Source of the DNA: Anaspis maculata
Taxonomy: Eukaryota > Arthropoda > Insecta > Coleoptera > Scraptiidae
Assembly (NCBI GenBank): GCA_949128115.1
Contig: OX421962.1
Coordinates: 55,407,787-55,471,786, forward strand
DNA length: 64,000 bases
Direction of reading: 5' to 3'
A program made the translations under genes and the position numbers. Below, in pieces: positions 1-11,700 of the stretch. How positions within the stretch are numbered: the first letter of the stretch is position 1; each line of letters opens with the position of its first letter. The notes beneath the pieces were generated by a model. It saw only the letters and a list, made by a program, of their open reading frames with translations, was not told the origin of the DNA and did not search any database.

Positions 1-1920
1 CGAAGAGGACTCAGGGTGGATCCGGATAAAGTGCGTTCGATGTTGGAGCTGCAGAGACCGCGAACGGTGACAGAAGTGCGAAGGGTGATCGGAAGCTTCT
101 CGTGGTACCGTCGATTCGTACCAGAGTTCTCCACTATCGTCGCTCCCATCACTGCCTTGACGAAGAAAAATCGAAAATTTGTGTGGACCTCGGAATGTGA
201 GGAGTCATTCCGGAAGATTAAAGAACATTTGGTTGCCGCTCCTATCCTCAGTTGCCCGGACTATGCTAAGGAGTTTCATATCCAGACAGATGCTTCAGGA
301 TACGGAATCGGTGCTGTTCTCACCCAGCCTTGCCAAGATGGTGACAGCGTGATTTGCTATTTGAGCCGGTCACTGACGAAGCAAGAAAGGAACTACTCCG
401 TGACGGAAAGAGAGTGCTTGGCTGTGGTGTGGGCAGTACAGAGACTTAGGCCTTACATTGAAGGGGTACCTTTCACAGTTGTGACGGATCATTTTAGCCT
501 GAAGTGGTTAAATGAATTGCAGGATCCGAGCGGTCGACTTGCTAGGTGGTCCGTCAAGCTACAGCAATATAATTTTAAAGTTGTCCACCGAAAAGGAAAA
601 GATCTAGCCCTCCCGGATATGTTGTCAAGAGCCGTCCCTGCCGTGGATTCTGTTGACGTGGAGAAGCCACCGAGTAAACCGGTCCAAGATCAGTGGTACA
701 GAAGGATGATGGAAAACGTAGCGAAATGGCCATTGAAGTTTTCTGAGTGGCGGTTTACCGGAGGGCGACTCTTCAAACGCGTGAAACAGGACTATCCAGA
801 GTTGACCACCGGAGGCGATGCTTGGAAAATGGTTGTCCCGAGGGAGGATAGGCACGACATCATCGGGTCGGCGCACGACCCCCCGTTGTCTGGACATTTA
901 GGAGTATACAAGACGGTTTCAAGAGTTGCGGAGAAATGGTTTTGGCCGAAGATGCGTCAAGACGTTGCCACCTACGTCAGGAAGTGCCGTGCTTGCGCCG
1001 CGCAGAAAGGTGATCCACAGGGAGCGAAGGACCATATTATACCTCACTCAAAGCCTAGTCGTCCTTGGGAAGTGGTGTCGACCGACTTGATGGGGCCGTT
1101 ACCTCGGTCGTTAAAGGGTAATACGATGCTGCTTGTGGTGACGGATTACCTCAGCAAATTTTCGCTGGTATTCCCGTTGCGGAAGGGTACAGCAAAGAAC
1201 GTTGTCGAAAAAATCGAGGGAGTCTTCCTCACCTTTGGAGTTCCCCGTCGTGTCTTATGTGATAATGGCGTCCAGTACCGCAGTAAGGAATTCAGACAGC
1301 TGATGGACGAGTACAAGTGTCACATACGGTTCAATGCCAATTATCACCCCAGAGCAAATCCGACGGAGAGGCAAAACCGGACTTTAAAAACGATGATCTC
1401 GACCTATGTCCACGAAAACCACCGCACCTGGGACGCACAGCTTCATAAGCTGGCCTGCGCACTGCGCACCGCGAGGCAAGAAACGACAAGAGTCACGCCG
1501 TATTTCGTAAATTTCGGTAGGAATATGTGTCTCTCAGGTGAGGACTATGAAAATCTGGAATTGTTGGAAGGTGAAAATGGCACTCAGACATCGGAGATCA
1601 GCAGAAACGAGGCATTCAGGAAGTTGTTTGGTGACGTCAAGCGGAGGCTGGAGATAGCAGCAGAGAAAAGCGCGGATCGATACAATCTCAGGAGAAGGCA
1701 CGAGGAGTATCTACCAAATCAGTTAGTATGGCGAAAGAACTACGTATTGTCGGACGCTGCGAAATACTTTTCGAAGAAATTGGCCCCGAAGTTTGTTGGA
1801 CCGTTCTTTGTGCATCGACGTCTATCTCCGTGGACCTATGAACTGAGGGATCAGGATGGAAACCTTAAGGGAACATGGCATGCGAAGGACCTGAAGTCAG
1901 GACCTTCTGACCAAGATTAA
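1..1920 (+). CDS. pol: Ty3/gypsy-like pol, 3' part (RT end, RNase H, integrase)
   Basis: The frame is open from base 1 to a stop at 1918-1920, so the N-terminal gag, protease and RT core lie outside the window. Residues below are numbered from codon 16-18. Residues 1-85 are the RT thumb/connection (FSWYRRFVPEFS). RNase H follows, with candidate acidic residues D92 (TDASG), E133 (ERECLAVV), D158 and D201. The integrase zinc finger is H287, H294, C324, C327. The catalytic core shows D357, D416 and E451, giving the D,D35E spacing. The C-terminal region (residues about 560-634) ends in the KFVGPFFV...YELRD module common in Ty3 elements; I see no clear chromodomain. In the family these domains make cDNA and integrate it. 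The gene is followed within 40 bp by a polypurine tract and LTR start, and there is no env ORF. All catalytic residues visible here are intact, so the copy may be fairly young. Confidence 0.95.
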   Translation, partial: RRGLRVDPDKVRSMLELQRPRTVTEVRRVIGSFSWYRRFVPEFSTIVAPITALTKKNRKFVWTSECEESFRKIKEHLVAAPILSCPDYAKEFHIQTDASGYGIGAVLTQPCQDGDSVICYLSRSLTKQERNYSVTERECLAVVWAVQRLRPYIEGVPFTVVTDHFSLKWLNELQDPSGRLARWSVKLQQYNFKVVHRKGKDLALPDMLSRAVPAVDSVDVEKPPSKPVQDQWYRRMMENVAKWPLKFSEWRFTGGRLFKRVKQDYPELTTGGDAWKMVVPREDRHDIIGSAHDPPLSGHLGVYKTVSRVAEKWFWPKMRQDVATYVRKCRACAAQKGDPQGAKDHIIPHSKPSRPWEVVSTDLMGPLPRSLKGNTMLLVVTDYLSKFSLVFPLRKGTAKNVVEKIEGVFLTFGVPRRVLCDNGVQYRSKEFRQLMDEYKCHIRFNANYHPRANPTERQNRTLKTMISTYVHENHRTWDAQLHKLACALRTARQETTRVTPYFVNFGRNMCLSGEDYENLELLEGENGTQTSEISRNEAFRKLFGDVKRRLEIAAEKSADRYNLRRRHEEYLPNQLVWRKNYVLSDAAKYFSKKLAPKFVGPFFVHRRLSPWTYELRDQDGNLKGTWHAKDLKSGPSDQD

Positions 1921-1940
1921 CCTTGGGGGTTAATCATCTT

Positions 1941-1956
1941 GTGGAAAGGGGGGATT
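1941..1956 (+). promoter_or_regulatory. Polypurine tract of the Ty3-like element
   Basis: A purine run (GTGGAAAGGGGGGAT) lies directly before TGTTACG. This is where the plus-strand primer of an LTR retrotransposon normally sits, just upstream of the 3' LTR. Confidence 0.8.
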
Positions 1957-3684
1957 TGTTACGACCGAAAATGGGCCTACAGTAAGGATACCGCTATTTT
2001 GCTTTGTTTTACACTTTATTTCGTAATTACAGCACTACGTACTATAGGCTGGATTCCGTCCACTGTATGGTTTGAGCATGGTATCGTCTGATATTTTCCT
2101 CCGGGTGCACTGTTCCACTTTTTGGTTGAAATTGGGCACTTCTCTGGTCGGTTCCGTTCCTGAGGGGTGTTCGCTTGTCCTTGTTGTCGTCCTAAGTGTC
2201 CTGTTGTGCAGGATAAACCTGAAATTACTGTTTTAATTAATTGGAAAACTTTGTTGACGAGGGTGATCCTGACCTCATTCGTGATTTCGTGTCAAACTGG
2301 GCCCGGCCGGTGGTTGCCGCGGATGATGGCTGTGTGGATCGGTGTTGATTTCGGCGTTGTCTCCGCTCCTCGAAGATGCAAGCTTCACGGAAGAAATTGG
2401 AATTGGGAATTGACCGGTTTGTTTTGTTGTTCTGGCAGAATATTCCGTTCTGTCAATGCTGTCATACTTGGTTACCTGTCACTGGGCATTGCTGCCAATC
2501 GAGCATATGAACTGACACTGTTTTTTTTTGTTGCACTTGCGCGGCAAAAACAGAAACAAGAAGTCTCAGTGGAGATAAACGAAAAAGTGGCGTCGCTATT
2601 TTTCCAAAAACGTGTAGCTACCTGTAAAGTGAAACCTCGACGGATTTTGTGCATTTTTCTCGTTGGAATTGAGAATTGGCCGTCGAGATTTCGTCGAACC
2701 TGTTCGGATTAACACAGGTACACGTAAAAGCGAAATTTATTTGAAAATTCGCACGACTGCGGTCGGATCAAAAATTGGAAAAATTCGTGACTTTGCCCCT
2801 TCACCTTCAATCTCCGATTTACCATCACCAGGTATGTCACTGATTTTCTTTGACGCGTTTCCCGAGGAAAACATTGTATATTTTTAGGCTTTTGGATTTT
2901 CTTTTCGTGGAAGGCGGAAGAAATACTTCTCTTCATCGTTGTTGAGGACGGAATCTGGAGCGCTGAAGTCGATCCGTACAACTGAGTTTTGCAGTGTATA
3001 TCTGCCTACTTAAAGAGCCGCACACGATCTGAGGTGGGCTTTGGAATTTTGCTTTGGGTACTTTGGTAATAATTCGTTGTTTTTTTTTTTAGGCTCTTTT
3101 CCTCTTTTCTCTTCTTTTTTCTTTTCTTTCCTTTCCTTTTCTTTTCTTTGGTCTTTATTTTCCGTATTCATTTCCTGAGAATCGAAGTCGCAACCTGCTG
3201 GATCGAAGCGTGCCCTTTTGGAAGTACCTATCGTTCGTGTGTGTCATCAGCAATACACGAGGCCACATCACCGTCATCTAGGTCGCCACCATCAGTTAAG
3301 TTGCATGCTTCGGTTCCTTTTTTGTTTATTCTTATTTGTGTAGTGTGCTACTACGCTTGTAGTTGTAGTCAATACTATTATTCGGTCGTAGATATACCGC
3401 TAACCGTAGACACGTAGCACGTAGTTTAAATCAGTTGCAATCAATCAGTAGTGACGTCATACATTTGTTTTTATTGTATTGTATTTTGAAATTGTGATTG
3501 AATTGATGCATAAGTAGTTGAGTTAGTTCTGGCGCTTGATTAACAGCTTAGTTCTGAATACTATTACGTAGTGCCGCATACTGGCGCTTGCCGCGGGTGG
3601 GTAGTTGCGGAATTGGTCGTGGTAGTAGTCGCTAATTTCGGTCTAGCCCCTAACAAAGACTGCCCCGTGTACACGTAGGTAACA
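1957..3684 (+). mobile_element. Putative 3' LTR of the Ty3-like element
   Basis: The left edge is well supported: TGTTACGACC follows the polypurine tract. The right edge is a guess, taken at GTAACA (3679-3684), which mirrors TGTTAC. That would make an LTR of about 1.7 kb, long for the group. The 5' LTR is outside the window, so no LTR pair or target duplication can be compared. A 181-codon open frame at 2167-2712 lies inside; it is not recognisable and begins at a non-ATG codon, so it is probably chance. The alternative is that the LTR ends elsewhere, for example near 4240, where a primer-binding-like TGGCGCCCAG occurs. Confidence 0.4.
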
Positions 3685-4555
3685 TCCTTGTTTAGGTTGC
3701 GCTTGTGTTTTTTTTTACAGGACACTACCTACGGCTGAGGCTCAATACTTGCCTGTTTCGGTCGAATGGTGTCGCCGCTACACCCAGTATCATTAACGTG
3801 TTGGTTTATTGTTCACTACTTACGGTATCAGCTCACTTAGGCCCTTCAGGCTCTTGTCAGTCAGGTTATGATACACCTGATATTTTATTTTAAACTGCAC
3901 TTCATATAACTTATAACTGTACTTACCTTCACGTAATTTCTTTTGTTTTCAACATTATCATTTCCTGTCAAGTAATACAGACACACGAATTGGTTCTGGA
4001 ATATATTTGTTTTATTACCTTCGCAATCACAACTACGTATTTTTTTTTATAAGTGCTTACCTTATTGTGGCGGTCATTATTTCGTGGTTCATTTGAGCGC
4101 AATAAGTGATGAGTATCAAGTGACTTGGCGGCAAATTGGACTTTGTCTGATTTTCCCTTCTGACTATTTTTAGTTGTGTTTTCTTGATCAAACATCTTTC
4201 GACCTTGTAGAACGGTACTGTGGTGAATCAACTAAACCACGTGGCGCCCAGTTATCTATTTACCCACCCCATTCTCCACTTGTAGTCGGCGGGCCTCTGC
4301 AGTATCTAACTACCTGGTCACAGGAAGGTAACGAATTGAAACGTGGTTATAACCTACAAAATAGTTAAAATGGTGTTAGAATTGATTGGCATTTAAAAAA
4401 GAGATTCGAAGCGTCAATTTTTTTTCTTTTTTTTTAAATGGCTACAGTGCGATACAAAAATTACTCCTGCAAGTCACCCCAAATGAAGTAGGTAGATCTT
4501 GGACTTTTTGATGACATAAATGACAGGTGTACGAGATGCGGCGCTCTTAACTGTA
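3685..4555. other. No gene seen; tRNA-primer-like TGGCGCCCAG at 4242-4251
   Basis: No open frame or repeat can be assigned. The one feature of note is TGGCGCCCAG, the kind of start used by LTR-element primer-binding sites, preceded by CCACG. It may be chance, or mark an LTR end. Confidence 0.4.
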
Positions 4556-4779
4556 ATGGCGGCTTTACAGAACTTCGTATGTCGCCGGCGACAGTGTCGC
4601 TGGCCAATAGGATTCGACCTGGCTGTATTCCCCTACTCCCCTTCATTTCATTCTCGCGACACAAGTTCTTGTCGTCGTGTCGTTCAAATTATTCAACTTC
4701 AGTTGTTGGTGTCGTCAGATTTTAACGAAGGAGTGGGGGCCTGTCGCCGGCGACATACGAAGTTCTGTAAAGCCGCCAT
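4556..4779. mobile_element. 224-bp MITE with perfect 39-bp terminal inverted repeats
   Basis: Bases 4556-4594 (beginning ATGGCGGCTTTACAG) are the exact reverse complement of 4741-4779. The flanks are AACTGTA on the left and AACTATA on the right, a candidate 7-bp target duplication with one mismatch. The 146-bp core has no ORF of note. The family is not recognised. Perfect arms suggest a recent copy or recent arm conversion. Confidence 0.8.
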
Positions 4780-6120
4780 AACTATAAGTGAAAATCGCCA
4801 TTTGGCAAACCTTTTTAAATACATAGTTATTATACGGGTATAGCATAACTTAATTATGATCATAGAATGCACTATTCCTACGCATTCAGTAAAACATCCT
4901 CAACAAATTTTTCAGCGTATCATCAAAATTATCATATTACCCACTCTGTCTTCGGCGACTCAAGGTAAATTAACTGCAGATCCTGCTATTATAATAATGC
5001 TCATCAGTGGTGAAGCTATATTCTTCTCCCACAGCATAACACCATCAACGCCGGGTTAAAGTTTATGAAGTTAGTGGGAGCTTTGAACTTGCAGTAGATA
5101 CGATAATAGCAAGTTTATGTTTAGAGCTCGCTTTGACCTTTTGATTAATTGGGAAGGCTGACGTGCCATACCCTCTTTCTCCTCTTCCTCGCTTCCCCCT
5201 TATAAATGAAAAAGGTGATGATTTGGCGACCCGATACGGCGATCGGATCTGTGATCATGCAGCACGTGCGGCAGCCCTGTAATCTCTCGTATCGTGGCAA
5301 ACTGGCTGCTACGAGCTACACCTCACCTCAACCTATACCCTTTAATTTCCGCCACATTCACTCTTCGCCAAACTCTAATTGCACTTACACGTCACTGAAA
5401 ACTGAGCCGCCGCCGTTGCTAATGCCAAAATCCTAAATCGACGTCGTTTGGCACGGCTAATTAAAAATCCTGCGGCTCCCATTACATAATATTCAGGTAC
5501 TCACCCACGTAGGTACACATAAGTACGTGATGGGTATCTTTATCTGATAGATATAATATTATTACAGTTCATGTAATAAATGTTGAGACAGTAACAGCCG
5601 TAGTTCTTGGACGCTCAATTTCTTCTAAGTAATCTAAGTACCAGTTACCACTACAACTTCACCACACCCATCTCCATGATTTTTCCCCAAAACCCATCAG
5701 GTAAGTACATCTACATAATTAATATTCGAGAAGAAAAATGAATATGAGAATATGAATACACAGTAGGTAAGTAGGTATGTCTAGAATTATTATGAAAAAC
5801 TGAATCTTGAAATTAGAGTGTTCCTAATCCATATAGAGAGTGTTTTTCTTGATAAAAAAGGTTGTTCTTGGTCCTTGACACTCAGTATTCATTGTTGCTC
5901 TAGAGTTGTTAGGTATATACGCTCTTTTCTTATAAGTCCATCATCAGCAACTCTACAAAATTAAAATACAGTAGGTAGGTATAAAATTATTATCACACAA
6001 TTAAATGTAATGGAAACTTACAGCTATAAAAAGACGACAAAAATAGACTATTTCGTTTGTGAAGGTGCGCATGGGTGGGTCGCCAAATTGAAAAACTTAC
6101 ACCTGTCAATTTAAATGGCA
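4780..6120. other. Unassigned intergenic DNA
   Basis: Only short frames occur (for example 5206-5436), without recognisable domains. TAGGTA-rich patches occur around 5690-5990. I see no supported gene. Confidence 0.5.
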
Positions 6121-6159
6121 ACGCTGGATATTCTGACTAGCTCTCTGAAGTCTGACTAG

Positions 6160-6575
6160 CTACTGGTTCCTGGCTGTCATTGTCATTAGTGTCAACTGTC
6201 AATGACAATGACTCATTGCACATTTAACGGTCTCTACGACTTTTAGTGTTTCGGTGTCTCGATAACCTTCTCGGTGTTTTCAAGTGCTTTAGTTGTTTTC
6301 GTTGTTGTTATCCCCCCGGGTAGCCGTCTGACACCCTGCCGTCTGTCATCCGAGCTTTGTTGAAATGTACATAGCCTCAACATGCAGGAACGCTGTCTTT
6401 CCCGTTTATCGTGATTCTCATTGAGTCCTGGCTGGTACTGTCTTTATCTCATTATGTGCCATTGTGTCGAGAGTTTTTATGATCTGACTTGTGTTTTCCA
6501 GTACCACCGCTCGACCAGACATGGCCTACGTTCGAATCGATACCATTAGCTTGAGACCCGGAAAACTGTAAGATT
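6160..6575 (+). other. Possible promoter or first-exon region (weak)
   Basis: This stretch is more GC-rich than its surroundings. It contains a pyrimidine tract ending in CAG (about 6490-6501), then an ATG at 6521 opening MAYVRIDTISLRPGKL, which stops at TAA 6569-6571. The stop overlaps a donor-like CTGTAAG. That could be a short coding exon between an acceptor and a donor, but no partner exon or domain can be shown. It may equally be an untranslated region of a retroelement or chance. Confidence 0.15.
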
Positions 6576-6599
6576 CGTGGCGTCCTCACTCACCACCAG

Positions 6600-8200
6600 C
6601 ACTCTCATACTCCCCGGCAAAAGCTCACCGGTTATGTCTCGAAGTCGGCGCCACATTTTGCTCGTGCGGTGTCACTGGAAGCTTGCCATCTGGAAACGGC
6701 TCGACTGGAGGACACACTAACCTCGGAATCTCTATAGATGACGCACTGGCATGAAAAAGTGAGTTTTTCCATTTTCTAATATCTAAGTAGTGCAGAATTA
6801 GCTAGCTAGAGCATACGTTCATTCGTCAATGTGCTAGCGGCCTTCTGCCGCTATATTTGTTGTACGATAAAATTGCAATTTCACCTTGACCAATTTTTTG
6901 ACATTTTCAGACTTGTGTTCCAGTCGATTCAGAAACACGAAAAAAAAGAGGAACGAGCTCATTTTAATCTCTTTTTTTTTAAGAAAATGTATTAATTTTT
7001 TTCAGGTGCATGCCTGATTCCAATCAGAGCTGCACATTTTCTATCAAGGCCCTGGTACCTAAGTAATCTTGCTGCATATCAAATTTGACTGAAATCCGTT
7101 CGATACTTCCCGAGCTATTGAACGTCAAAGTTTTGGCTTTGACAGCTCATAACTTTTGAGAGATGACAGATATGTCACTTACAACTTTCAAATGTTTTGA
7201 ATAAAGTATTCAAAGAGCTTGATGAGCTAAAAAATCAAAATCGTGCGTCGAAATCTCCCGTCACTCTCAACAGCGAAGTGAAGAGATCCCTCTGACAGAT
7301 CACACTGAAAAGCTTATTTTCACTCTTTTACCATATACCTTACGTGCAAACCAAAGGTCAAAATCAGTCTGACGGCTTAGAAATGAATCGAGATACAAAA
7401 AAACCTGACACACACTCATCCAGACAGACCGCCACCAGAAAAAAGTGTTTTCGAGAGATCTCGACGTTTGAGCACACAGGGAGTCCAGAAAAGCAATATT
7501 TTCATTATATTAAGTATTATTATAGAACAATTTATCTATTTATTTAGATACACACCTTCCTTTTCATTATAAAAGCATACAATTTTTGTCCTTTTTTTCG
7601 GCCATATATCAGATTTAATCCTTTAACCATTCGCTATTCATAATAATATTGGTCAATATGGTGAATTGAGAATTGTGGACGTTGATGAATCTTTAAAGCA
7701 GCGCACTCAACGGACACTGTTGTTACCTACTTCCTTACAATTTTTTTCTGTTACCTAAATTGTTTTTAAAACGGTTCATGTAAGCTATTAAATGACTATA
7801 AATGGAGATTTAGAATTAATCTATCGACTGGAGAACTAACGAGTTTCGGAAGGTTCGGACTTGGTAGATGCTCTTTTGTGACTTCTTTTATTGCACATTG
7901 ATGAGACCGTGTTATTCTGCTGATAATATTATCTTTTCATCAGTCTCATCGATTTATTTAAAAAATAAGAGCTATGTTTGGCAATCGCAAAAAATCAGAA
8001 CAATTCATTTTTGGAATTTCTATATGCCGAAACGTTGAGGTCTGTCTAGGTATAACAAGACAAAAAAAAATTCCGTGTAGGTCGGTCTATGCCAAGTTTT
8101 TTTTTGTCCCTGGATTTATCTCAAATCTTTCGACTGGTGATCTCGACCAAAGGACCTCGCACATTTCATAAGTAAATTCGTTCTCGGTCAAATTAGCTAA
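6600..8200. other. Unassigned DNA with a diverged dispersed-repeat segment
   Basis: Bases about 7015-7345 resemble family R (see 30642-31345) in their run of 'ATTTGAC, opposed GACAGCT, TGACAGATA' phrases, but the match is loose. The rest shows no gene. Confidence 0.3.
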
Positions 8201-8521
8201 AATATTGTTACGAGCGGCGATCCCGTACATATTTGTAAACACTCGATCTTTCTGGATCCTTCCATCCATCAGATGGCAGTGTAGGAGTCTGAAGCGATCT
8301 CGTGCATTCCAGAGCGTTCGTGTATGTGGAACTCAATGGAGACCGAACGTTCGATCAAGGCACATCAGTCCACTTTGGCGGAGGCGCTGATTCCAGAACA
8401 CATGGAAAGCACGCGGAAGGTGTGTGTGATTATTCAGGAATGGTCTAGAAACCGCATATGCCAGGCACTATGGAATTTGCTGGAAGTAGACAGAAGGCTC
8501 GGGAACATTATTCGGAGGCCT

Positions 8522-8529
8522 TATATAAG
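8522..8529 (+). promoter_or_regulatory. TATA box of the solo LTR
   Basis: TATATAAG lies about 130 bp upstream of the AATAAA signal within the LTR, the normal order of promoter and polyadenylation signal in an LTR. Confidence 0.6.
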
Positions 8530-8658
8530 GCATCAGCCGGCAGCTCGCGGCAGTATTGAATTGGAAGGCGAAGTGTTAACGCGAGCGAAACAAGCGAAGC
8601 ACCTGCGATATAATTCCAAGTGGATAATTGTTGGCGTTTATCGATTGTAGTACGCAGA

Positions 8659-8664
8659 AATAAA
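8659..8664 (+). terminator. Polyadenylation signal of the solo LTR
   Basis: AATAAA lies 62 bp before the LTR end and is followed by a GT-rich stretch (CAGTGTGTG), as expected of a polyadenylation site. Confidence 0.6.
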
Positions 8665-8730
8665 CAGTGTGTGTTTAAATCGATCGTGTCAATTATATTC
8701 GAACCCGTACGCAAAATATCGTAACAATAT

Positions 8731-11700
8731 GGACATTTTGAAGCTTCCGGTCCACACAGGAAACTCTGTAAAGCATAATAGAGATGTACAACCAGTTTGT
8801 CCCCGAGAGGACACAAAAGGGTGTTTCAAATATGTGTACGTGTTAGAAGAATTCTTTCAGGACAAGGCAATAGATTTTCTGGAATCGCCGAAACAGGTCG
8901 ATTTTCTAACGAGTGATTTGATAAATTCCTCCTCAAGTCGCCTTTGACTCCTGAAAATCTGGCGAAAAAACATGGCTAGCGAGAAGATCAAGGCCTACCT
9001 TGAGGAGAAATTTATTCGATCACTCCGTACTTGAGGGATCCCATCTTTTTGTCATGATCTCACTCATTTTAGATCTCGTCACGGGATAGCGACTTAGCGA
9101 GTCGAGAGAAGAGATTTGGTTTCGTCTCGTCTCGTCTCGCGGCGTCACTTATCTTGCGCTGATGCTTGCCAACTGCCAGATTTTACTTTGCAAGATAATC
9201 AAAGCACAGGCAATGGCATGGCGCATGGCCAATAAGAAAATATAAATTTGAAGGTTGACTTCACCAAAACCGGTGCATGCTTTCCTCCACTAAAGCGGAA
9301 ATTTTACCAAACTCTGGTGTGTCCATCATTGGGTAGGGATCTTCAATGACCACCATCATAGCATAGTATATCGGCACCATCGCTCACATTTCACGAGATA
9401 TGCGACACACGACGCCTTTGAATTTGGCCGACGCATTCCAACTAAATCAAGTAAATAGTAGAAGTCTAATTCTTCCAATGGCATGTTGAGTATACAATAT
9501 AATAATCAATTCCTGCTTGAAGTCAGCACCACAGATTTACTTTAATGTGACAATATTACATTGTTTCGACACCTCCAAGTGGGAGTCATCTTCAAATCTA
9601 GAAGAATCAATTATAGTAATGTATAAGAAAGGAAACAAACTTCTCATACTTACATACGGCTACAGTACATTCACCATGAAGCCGAGAACCAAGCCTTTTA
9701 TTCTGATACAAGGTGAGCAAAAATGAAATCAATGCAGAGAAAACAATACATGTTAAGAGCCGCAAAATGTATCTGAAAGGATGGTGGGCCCACCATCAAG
9801 CTCCTCATCTTGTGAATTTAGGCACAATTCACTGGGACTGAGTCGCCTCCTGGTAATTTCAGGGGATTCAAAAAGGATTCTCCTGGAATAACAGCATTCT
9901 TTGTGTAAACAGACATCATCACAAACATTCTAATGGTGATGAGACAAAATAATACGGTCGGCAAATCTACAATTAGAGAGCAGGCAGACAGAATGCTCAC
10001 GAATCCTGGTTGAGAAACTTTGTCCAGTTTCACCCACACAGACGGCATCGCAGTCGGAGCACCTGGAGCTTGTAAACGCCCGAATACTGAAAAGATGGGA
10101 CCAGGGTCCTTAGAACAGCACAAGCAGCGTCGTAACCAATTATAAGTAGTAAAAGAAATCGAGACATTATCATCAACAAAAGAAACAGCCAAGACAGTGG
10201 AGGGGTGGCCAGAGTAACGGAGAGATCTGTGGGTGGGTGACTGCGGAGTCGGAGTAACACGAGAAGGAAAAGAGGAATCAAAGTGTCTAAGGGGAAGGAA
10301 GGGAAGGGTATCTCCATGTTCTAACTCAGCCGTGAACTTGATATTCTCATGCATGAAATTCAAAAATTTTGTAAATAATACCGTTATATTTTGACATACA
10401 GGTCGAGCTATATTGGTGAGTTCGATTTTGAGCCTTTATGGTTCTTGAATTTTTTCAAATTTGTCAAAATAATTAAGTTTTACTGCCATTTTCACTCCAT
10501 TTCCATTTGAAATATAGAAAGGGCAGGCGACGAGACCATCTGCTGCGGCAACTGTCTAGTTTTCTATTATTTCAGAAGCTCTCCACTGATTAGATATTTC
10601 GGAGGTTGATAATCTTCGTCAGAGATGGACGCACCTTCAAGATCTTTTTTGAATTATGTCATGATATAGATACAAAAGCTAGTAGGTGAAGATAATAATA
10701 AATTAGGTCGGTACATTATACGCAAATCCTGGTAGCATTGTGAAAAATCTCAAGACTTCCTCATCAGAGATCAGGAGAAAAGGTGCTGACTTAAAGAAAG
10801 AATTGGTTATTATTAAATTAAGGAACTTGTTTTTGGTACGAAAATTCGACCCGCCACTTGTGGGAATCCAATTCATGACGCTTTGGCATGGCAATCAGAC
10901 GCGTCAACCACCATACCACAAGCTCCTCTCGGATTATTCTGAAACCAACAAAAATGGCATACCTGAAGTGTGGAATAACAACTCAAAATTCGTATTGAAT
11001 GTAGCATTGAAAAGTTTTTCCAGTTAGTTTCTCAGCTCAAGTATAGGTACCATAAACACTTTTCATTAAAGCTACTTTTACCAAAAATTATTAAATACAG
11101 AAAACATCATTAATGTTCTGATGGGGCAAGGTGAAAATGAAATTTTAACTGAATTCAATTATTAAATTGAGTAAGCATTTCGTTTTTTTAAGCAGACTGG
11201 AAATACATAATCAAATCCACCAAGGCTCGTACACAACAAAACAGACACAAATCTGGGCTGTCTGAACGCGAAGTTCTTGGGGGCGAGAACTGGGAAATCG
11301 GTTACATGGATCTAGCCAGCCACGAGATGAATCACTCTATCAAATCAACCTGACAGCTGACAGTCTTTTGTCTTGCACTCACATCGAGGTGAGTGAAAGA
11401 AAATCCCATTTCATTCTCTCCTCTTCTTTGCAGATACTGCTCGTGCGGGTCATTACGCACCCATACAGATATAGTTTTTTTGTTTAGACAACTACGATTT
11501 ATTTTCAAAATCTGGCATTACTGTTACACGCGATAAAAAAACCATTCAGGGGAAGGCTTTGGAAGCAAAATGTTTATCGATTGCGACTGTATCAATTTTT
11601 TTTACCCAGAGCCAATTGGCTAACTCTAAATTTTTTACATCGTATGTTATGTAGATACCTACCACAATTGCACAATTCTTTCTAGATCAGTTGTTTTATT

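Larger units (their letters stand above)
8206..8726 (+). mobile_element. Solo LTR, 521 bp, TSD ATAT
   Basis: The segment begins TGTTACGA and ends TCGTAACA, an 8-bp inverted terminal pair with TG...CA ends. It is flanked on both sides by ATAT (8202-8205 and 8727-8730), a 4-bp target duplication. Inside lie a TATATAAG box and an AATAAA signal in the order expected for U3-R-U5. There is no internal coding region, so this is what recombination between two LTRs leaves behind. The start matches the LTR at 1957 (TGTTACGA), suggesting a related Ty3-like family, but the bodies differ. Confidence 0.85.

Noticed and set aside
625..897. Minus-strand frame inside pol
   Set aside because: Shadow of the well-supported plus-strand integrase/RNase H frame.
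2167..2712. 181-codon frame after pol, considered as an env-like gene
   Set aside because: It begins at TTC/GTG-type codons rather than ATG, shows no signal peptide or fusion features, and lies inside the LTR by position.
8324..8650. 108-codon frame
   Set aside because: It lies wholly inside the solo LTR, across its TATA box; chance.
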